Part shown: one piece after another, positions 1 through 5,183 of the stretch
Layout: the number at the start of each line of letters is the position of its first letter
How positions within the stretch are numbered: position 1 is the first letter of the stretch
Assembly: GCA_016934895.1 (NCBI GenBank)
Contig: JAFGRZ010000164.1
Location: 1-5,183 of the forward strand
Origin: Candidatus Aminicenantota bacterium
GTDB taxonomy: Bacteria > Acidobacteriota > Aminicenantia > Aminicenantales > UBA8522
Direction: 5' to 3'
Length of the DNA: 5,183 nucleotides
Position numbers and translations under genes: made by a program
Notes under the pieces: generated by a model
The model's database searches: none
Told to the model about the DNA's origin: nothing
Seen by the model: the letters and a program-made list of their open reading frames with translations, nothing else

Positions 1-92
1 CGGAAGGAGAGAAGAGCGAAGGAGGAGTTTGGAGCGAGCGACCTCGCTGGGGGCGCGAGCGGGCTGACGAACCAATACCCCGAGCCTCTTTT
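1..92. other. Upstream spacer or tail of an upstream gene, unassigned
   Basis: This stretch starts at the window edge and I recognise no gene in it. The first 27 bases are almost pure purine, and the rest is GC-rich. All three forward frames are open from the window edge, with stops at 94-96, 65-67 and 114-116, so any of them could be the last codons of an upstream gene. None of the short translations resembles a family I know. It could equally be an untranslated or repeated intergenic element. No tRNA or rRNA signature is visible. Confidence 0.4.
33..48. repeat. Perfect short inverted repeat (hairpin)
   Basis: AGCGAG at 33-38 is the exact reverse complement of CTCGCT at 43-48, with a four-base loop CGAC. 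The CTCGC arm can pair instead with GCGAG at 55-59, so two mutually exclusive hairpins are possible. No T-run follows directly; the nearest is six T at 89-94, about 40 bases away, so this is not a standard terminator. Its role is unknown. Confidence 0.45.
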
Positions 93-124
93 TTGACAGT
101 CTTCACCGAGATATGATATATAAC
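93..124 (+). promoter_or_regulatory. Sigma-70-type promoter of the PLP enzyme gene
   Basis: A perfect -35 box TTGACA lies at 93-98. The AT-rich block at 111-124 offers the -10: TATATA at 117-122 (18-base spacer) or TATAAC at 119-124 (20-base spacer). Either puts the predicted transcription start at about 129-132, on or just before the ATG at 132. The region is distinctly AT-rich against its GC-rich surroundings, which supports a real promoter. The exact -10 hexamer is uncertain. Confidence 0.65.
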
Positions 125-131
125 TGTTTTC

Positions 132-1421
132 ATGTCTGATCCTCAACTCCTGTCCCGCTTCTTAGAAGTGCTCCCCCGTTTCCGCCGAAGGTTCCCTCAA
201 CTCGAAAAAGACGTCCACGGCAATAAACGCATCCATCTCAATTCCGGAGCGGGCACCCTGACAGTCGACACGGCCGCCCGGGCCTTGAACGAAGCGGCGA
301 CCTGGCTGAATTCGCTTCCCGGGGAGGTTTATCCCGCAGAGATCGCGACCAAGAACTTCCACTGGCAGATCCGCGGGATCGCCGCTGATTTTCTGAACGC
401 GCCACAGCCGGAAGGAATCACTTTTCACTCGTCCACCTCGCAGGCTCTCGTCAATCTGGCCCTCTCCATGCGCGGCCTCATCCGGGGGCGAAACAACCTG
501 ATCGTCACCGACATCGACCACATGGCCAATGTCTCGCCCTGGGAGTCCATCGCGGGGAGATGGTGGGGCGCGGAGGTCCGCCGGGCCCGGGTCACGGAAG
601 ACGGCCGGCTGGACACGGACCATCTTCTTTCCCTGGTCGATCCGAAAACCGCGCTCCTGGCTTTGACCCTGGCCTCCAACGGTCTGGGGACAATCGTTCC
701 CCTCGAGGAGATCATTCCGGAGGTCCGGAAAAAATCCCCATCCTGTCTGGTCTGTGTGGACGCCGTCCATCATGCCCTCCACGGCCCGATCGATGTCCAG
801 GCCATGGACTGCGATTTTCTGGCCGTCTCCGGATACAAAATCTTCGGACCGGTGCTGGGTGTTCTCTGGGGAAAAAAAGACATTCTTGACCGTTTGGCCC
901 CCTTTCGGGTGGAAACCGCCAGAAATGAGACTCCCTTTAAATTTGAGCAGGGGAGCCTGAACAATGCGGCCTTGGCCTCGCTCGGAGCGGCCCTCCAATA
1001 CCTGCTCTGGGTCGCCGGCGAGGTGGGGCCCGGCGCTCCCTCGAAAGACGACCGGCCGGCCGCGTTCCGCAGGGCCATGGCGGCTATCTCCACCTATGAA
1101 CGCGAGCTCTCCAGAATCATCTTGGAAGGCCTGGCCGCCCTCGACCCCGAGAAAATCAAGTGTTACGGCATCGTCCATCCGGCCGAGCGCAGCCGCCGGG
1201 ATCCGACCTTCGCCCTTGAGGTCACGGGCCGAAGCCCTGCGGAGGTTAAAAAGTTCTTGTGGAAGAGCCGCGGGATCCAGGTGGCCGACGGGAATCACTA
1301 TTCGGCCGTATTTTACAGGCATCTTGGGAAAGACAGCATCTGCCGGGCGAGTTTCGCCCATTACATCAGCCCGGAGGAAACCCGGGAGTTTCTCGCTAGC
1401 CTGGCGGAGCTGTCGGCCTGA
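132..1421 (+). CDS. Class V aminotransferase-fold PLP enzyme (cysteine desulfurase-like, lacks catalytic Cys)
   Basis: This is a 429-residue cytoplasmic PLP enzyme of fold type I, class V, with no signal peptide. The core runs from a family-like N-terminal region (FPQLEKD, about 21-27; HLNSGAGTLT, 35-44) through the cofactor site. D210 in CVDAVHHALH should contact the pyridine nitrogen, and K236 in SGYKIFGP should form the Schiff base. KFEQGSLNNAAL at about 270-281 matches the conserved FExGTxN region of class V enzymes. The pattern resembles the 'cysteine desulfurase family protein' group near TIGR01976 (VC1184-like), whose reaction is not known to me. Where SufS/CsdA enzymes carry the sulfur-accepting Cys, this protein has GNHYSA (387-392), so sulfur mobilisation by the usual mechanism is unlikely. 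The ATG is the only reasonable start: no Shine-Dalgarno precedes it, the next Met is residue 113, and the conserved N-terminal motifs need this start. A promoter ending just upstream implies a leaderless mRNA. Fold and cofactor are secure; substrate is unknown. Confidence 0.9.
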   Translation: MSDPQLLSRFLEVLPRFRRRFPQLEKDVHGNKRIHLNSGAGTLTVDTAARALNEAATWLNSLPGEVYPAEIATKNFHWQIRGIAADFLNAPQPEGITFHSSTSQALVNLALSMRGLIRGRNNLIVTDIDHMANVSPWESIAGRWWGAEVRRARVTEDGRLDTDHLLSLVDPKTALLALTLASNGLGTIVPLEEIIPEVRKKSPSCLVCVDAVHHALHGPIDVQAMDCDFLAVSGYKIFGPVLGVLWGKKDILDRLAPFRVETARNETPFKFEQGSLNNAALASLGAALQYLLWVAGEVGPGAPSKDDRPAAFRRAMAAISTYERELSRIILEGLAALDPEKIKCYGIVHPAERSRRDPTFALEVTGRSPAEVKKFLWKSRGIQVADGNHYSAVFYRHLGKDSICRASFAHYISPEETREFLASLAELSA

Positions 1422-1427
1422 AACGGC

Positions 1428-1445
1428 GGACCCGAGGGGTCTTTT
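1428..1445 (+). terminator. Weak intrinsic terminator or attenuator candidate
   Basis: Just after the stop of the PLP gene, GACCC (1429-1433) pairs with GGGTC (1437-1441) around a GAG loop, extendable by a G-U pair, and is followed by TTTT (1442-1445). A competing outer stem pairs CGGCGG (1424-1429) with CCGCCG (1447-1452). The T-run is short, so termination may be partial and read-through into the peptidase gene is possible. I see no convincing -35/-10 pair between here and 1502. Confidence 0.35.
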
Positions 1446-1488
1446 CCCGCCGCTTTATGGCTTCGCACATCCGGCTCGTCCGGTGACG

Positions 1489-1496
1489 AAAGGAGG
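1489..1496 (+). promoter_or_regulatory. Strong ribosome binding site deciding a GTG start
   Basis: AAAGGAGG ends five bases before the GTG at 1502. This near-perfect Shine-Dalgarno decides the non-ATG start, which also begins a clean signal peptide (MKKFVFSG). Confidence 0.85.
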
Positions 1497-1501
1497 AAAC
1501 A

Positions 1502-3544
<2,043 letters not shown>

Positions 3545-3572
3545 CTTACGCCCTGACAAATAACGACACCTG

Positions 3573-3580
3573 AAGGAGGT
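3573..3580 (+). promoter_or_regulatory. Strong ribosome binding site deciding a TTG start
   Basis: AAGGAGGT lies five bases before the TTG at 3586. The first in-frame ATG is codon 10, which would remove the charged front (NKKRWH) of the signal peptide and lacks such a site, so TTG is preferred. Confidence 0.85.
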
Positions 3581-3585
3581 CTTAT

Positions 3586-4944
3586 TTGAACAAAAAGCGA
3601 TGGCACGGAGTCATGCTCTTTCTGGTTTTAGCGGCCTTTATCCATCCCACCCTCTCCTTCGGTCAGCGGACCGGCTATTCCAAAGAGGAATTCATGCGGC
3701 GCCGGGCCGCGCTCATGGAGAAGGCCGCGGACGGACTGATCGTGCTCTTCGGCGCGACGTCGCCCCTTCCCGGAGCCCATTTCCATCAGGACAACGATTT
3801 CTATTACCTGACCGGCGTCGAAGACAGCGGAGCCGCCCTCCTCATGATTCCCCGGATGAAACACGCCTATCTCTTTGTGCCCCAGCAGACGCCGCGCGAG
3901 GCGATGATGGAGGGACAGAACCTGCTCACGGATCCCCAGGCCAAGGAGAAAACGGGATTCACGGAAATCCACAACGTCAGTTTTTTCGAGGAATACCTGG
4001 GCCGGACGCTCGCCCGGGCCGGCTCGACCCTGTATCTCCGGTTGTCTCCGGGAGACACGCTCGACAACGCCCGCTACGAAACGCTGATCTTCACGGCCCG
4101 CCGCTCCCGTCTCCACTTTAACGACCAGGTTTCCCTCGACAACCACCGCGTCATCAAACTCAGGGAGCGTTTCCCGGGAGTGGAATTCAGGGATATTGTC
4201 CCGTTCATCGACGCCATGCGGGTGATCAAAAGCGCTGAAGAAATCGAGGTGTTGAGGCGGAACGGCCGCATCTCCGCCGAAGGGGTTAAGCAGGCCATGC
4301 TGGCCACCCGGCCCGGCGGATATGAGTACCAGATCGAAGCGGCGGCCATGGCGACCGTCCTGAAACATGGAGCCACAGGGGCCGCCTATCCGCCGATCGT
4401 CGGTTCGGGCCCCAATAGCTGCGTCTTGCATTACGAAAAGAACGACCGGCAAGTGGAGGACGGAGATCTCGTTTTGATGGATTTCGGCGGAGTGCTCGAC
4501 TACATGTGCATGGATATATCGCGGACCTGGCCGGTTTCGGGGAAGTTCAGCCCGGAGCAACGGGAAGTTTACGAGATCGCCCTCGAGATCGAGAAAGCCT
4601 GCATTGAAGCTTACCGGCCGGGCGTGAGCAGCGCGGATGTCCAGAAACATGTCGCCGAGGTCATGAAAAAGAAAGGGCTCGATCCGCGGGGAGAGCGGGG
4701 CGGGATCGGGCATTATGTCGGCATGTGCACCCATGATGTCGGGCCGAGGGCGGAAAAGCTACAGGAAGGCATGGTTTTCGCCATCGAGCCCGGGTTCTAT
4801 TACCCCGAGAAGAATATCGGCATCCGCATCGAAGACACCGTCCTCATTACCAAAGACGGCTGCGAGGTCCTGAGCAAGGACGTGCCCAAGGAGATCGACG
4901 AGGTCGAGAAGCTGCTCAGCCGGCGGGCGATGAAGACGAAATAG
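3586..4944 (+). CDS. Exported Xaa-Pro aminopeptidase (M24B, PepP-like)
   Basis: This 452-residue metallopeptidase should release the N-terminal residue from peptides whose second residue is proline. Residues 1-26 look like a signal peptide (NKKRW, hydrophobic core 9-19, probable cleavage after SFG at 24-26), unlike the cytosolic E. coli PepP of similar mature size. An aminopeptidase P N-terminal domain spans about 30-165 (HQDNDFYYLTGVED, 67-80). The pita-bread M24 domain follows from about 218. All five dinuclear-metal ligands can be placed: D299 (LMDFG), D310 (MDISRTWP), H376 (GIGHYVG), E401 (AIEPGF) and E416 (IRIEDT). H282 (CVLHYEKND) and H383 (THDVG) match the conserved substrate and proton-shuttle histidines, so it should be active, probably with Mn2+ as in characterised relatives. 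It sits 41 bases after the S9 peptidase with no terminator between. Periplasmic location is inferred from the signal peptide. Confidence 0.95.
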   Translation: MNKKRWHGVMLFLVLAAFIHPTLSFGQRTGYSKEEFMRRRAALMEKAADGLIVLFGATSPLPGAHFHQDNDFYYLTGVEDSGAALLMIPRMKHAYLFVPQQTPREAMMEGQNLLTDPQAKEKTGFTEIHNVSFFEEYLGRTLARAGSTLYLRLSPGDTLDNARYETLIFTARRSRLHFNDQVSLDNHRVIKLRERFPGVEFRDIVPFIDAMRVIKSAEEIEVLRRNGRISAEGVKQAMLATRPGGYEYQIEAAAMATVLKHGATGAAYPPIVGSGPNSCVLHYEKNDRQVEDGDLVLMDFGGVLDYMCMDISRTWPVSGKFSPEQREVYEIALEIEKACIEAYRPGVSSADVQKHVAEVMKKKGLDPRGERGGIGHYVGMCTHDVGPRAEKLQEGMVFAIEPGFYYPEKNIGIRIEDTVLITKDGCEVLSKDVPKEIDEVEKLLSRRAMKTK

Positions 4945-4988
4945 CGGGCTTTCGGCCGGAGGAGAGCACGCGATGGTCGGAACCCGCT
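4943..4988. repeat. Inverted repeat across the intergenic gap
   Basis: AGCGGG (4943-4948, overlapping the TAG stop) is the exact reverse complement of CCCGCT (4983-4988), separated by 34 bases. There is no T-run after it, so it is not a standard terminator. It may be chance in GC-rich DNA. Confidence 0.25.
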
Positions 4989-5004
4989 GAACGGCATACT
5001 CCGG

Positions 5005-5015
5005 AAGGAGGGAGG
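5005..5015 (+). promoter_or_regulatory. Ribosome binding site of the lipoprotein gene
   Basis: A doubled Shine-Dalgarno, AAGGAGGGAGG, ends five bases before the ATG at 5021. The GGGAGG copy has the same five-base spacing seen at the two genes before it. Confidence 0.8.
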
Positions 5016-5020
5016 ATCGC

Positions 5021-5183
5021 ATGAAATTCGCTTCGGCCAAAATCCTTTTTTGGGTGGCGTGCGGCTTGATTCTGCTCGCCGGGTGCGCTTCTCAACGTCC
5101 CGGCCAAACGATCCTCGATATGACCTATCCTCTCGATGAAAAGGCGATCTTTTGGCCGACCGCCACGCCATTCACCCTGACCC
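5021..5183 (+). CDS. Lipoprotein, probable cyclase-family metal hydrolase (N-terminus only, cut by window end)
   Basis: Only 54 codons are visible; the frame is open to the window edge. The protein begins with a lipoprotein signal peptide: K2 and K7, a hydrophobic core (8-19) and the lipobox LAGC (19-22), so C22 would be lipidated and the mature protein membrane-anchored. The mature start, ILDMTYPLDEKAIFWPT (about 31-47), matches the opening strand of cyclase-family proteins (PF04199), where a conserved (D)LT(H/Y)PL segment is followed by a WP turn. That family includes kynurenine formamidase and isatin hydrolase, which hydrolyse amides or lactams with a bound metal. The diagnostic HxGTHxD metal motif would lie beyond the window, so the family call rests on one motif. 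The gene follows the Xaa-Pro aminopeptidase by 76 bases and is probably on the same transcript. The lipoprotein call is strong; the enzyme call is moderate. Confidence 0.75.
   Translation, partial: MKFASAKILFWVACGLILLAGCASQRPGQTILDMTYPLDEKAIFWPTATPFTLT

Noticed and set aside
162..1361. Long antisense open frame (399 codons) opposite the PLP enzyme gene
   Set aside because: It is a shadow of a GC-rich gene; its translation is Gly/Arg/Asp-rich with no recognisable motif, while the + strand has intact family motifs throughout.
132..1421. Naming gene 1 as SufS/CsdA cysteine desulfurase or as kynureninase
   Set aside because: The desulfurase Cys is missing, and I see no kynureninase-specific motif. 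A kynurenine pathway link with the downstream formamidase-like gene is tempting but rests on fold class alone.
3545..3585. Terminator or new promoter between the two peptidase genes
   Set aside because: The 41 bases hold a strong ribosome binding site but no stable stem with a T-run and no clear -35/-10 pair.
3628..4734. Antisense open frame (368 codons) opposite the Xaa-Pro aminopeptidase
   Set aside because: It is the mirror of a gene with all metal ligands intact; the translation resembles no family.

Overview
The window is an ordinary chromosomal stretch from a GC-rich bacterium. It holds three complete genes and the start of a fourth, all on the + strand and packed head to tail. Exported S9 and M24B peptidases, a lipoprotein, strong AGGAGG ribosome binding sites and mixed ATG/GTG/TTG starts suggest a Gram-negative-type envelope and a proteolytic heterotroph. 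An Acidobacteriota or Aminicenantes-like lineage would fit, but that is a low-confidence inference from style, not from a marker gene.

Layout. Bases 1-131 are non-coding or the tail of something upstream; they carry a perfect short hairpin and, at the end, a good sigma-70-type promoter. Bases 132-1421 encode a cytoplasmic class V (fold-type I) PLP enzyme of the 'cysteine desulfurase-like' type that lacks the desulfurase cysteine. Its ATG lies so close to the -10 box that the mRNA is probably leaderless. An 80-base gap with a weak terminator-like hairpin follows. Bases 1502-3544 (GTG start) encode an exported S9 serine peptidase with a TolB/PD40 beta-propeller and an intact Ser-Asp-His triad. 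Bases 3586-4944 (TTG start) encode an exported Xaa-Pro aminopeptidase (M24B) with all five metal ligands. Bases 5021 to the end encode the N-terminus of a lipoprotein that looks like a cyclase-family (kynurenine formamidase-like) metal hydrolase, cut by the window edge.

How they may work together. Genes 2-4 are separated by 41 and 76 bases, each with its own strong ribosome binding site, and are probably one transcript. All three products are predicted to leave the cytoplasm: the S9 enzyme would cut oligopeptides, the Xaa-Pro aminopeptidase would remove residues in front of proline, and the lipoprotein may hydrolyse an amide or cyclic compound. This reads as an envelope peptide-scavenging set. 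The PLP gene has its own promoter and may not belong to that set. I see no mobile element, CRISPR array, RNA gene or clearly new system here.
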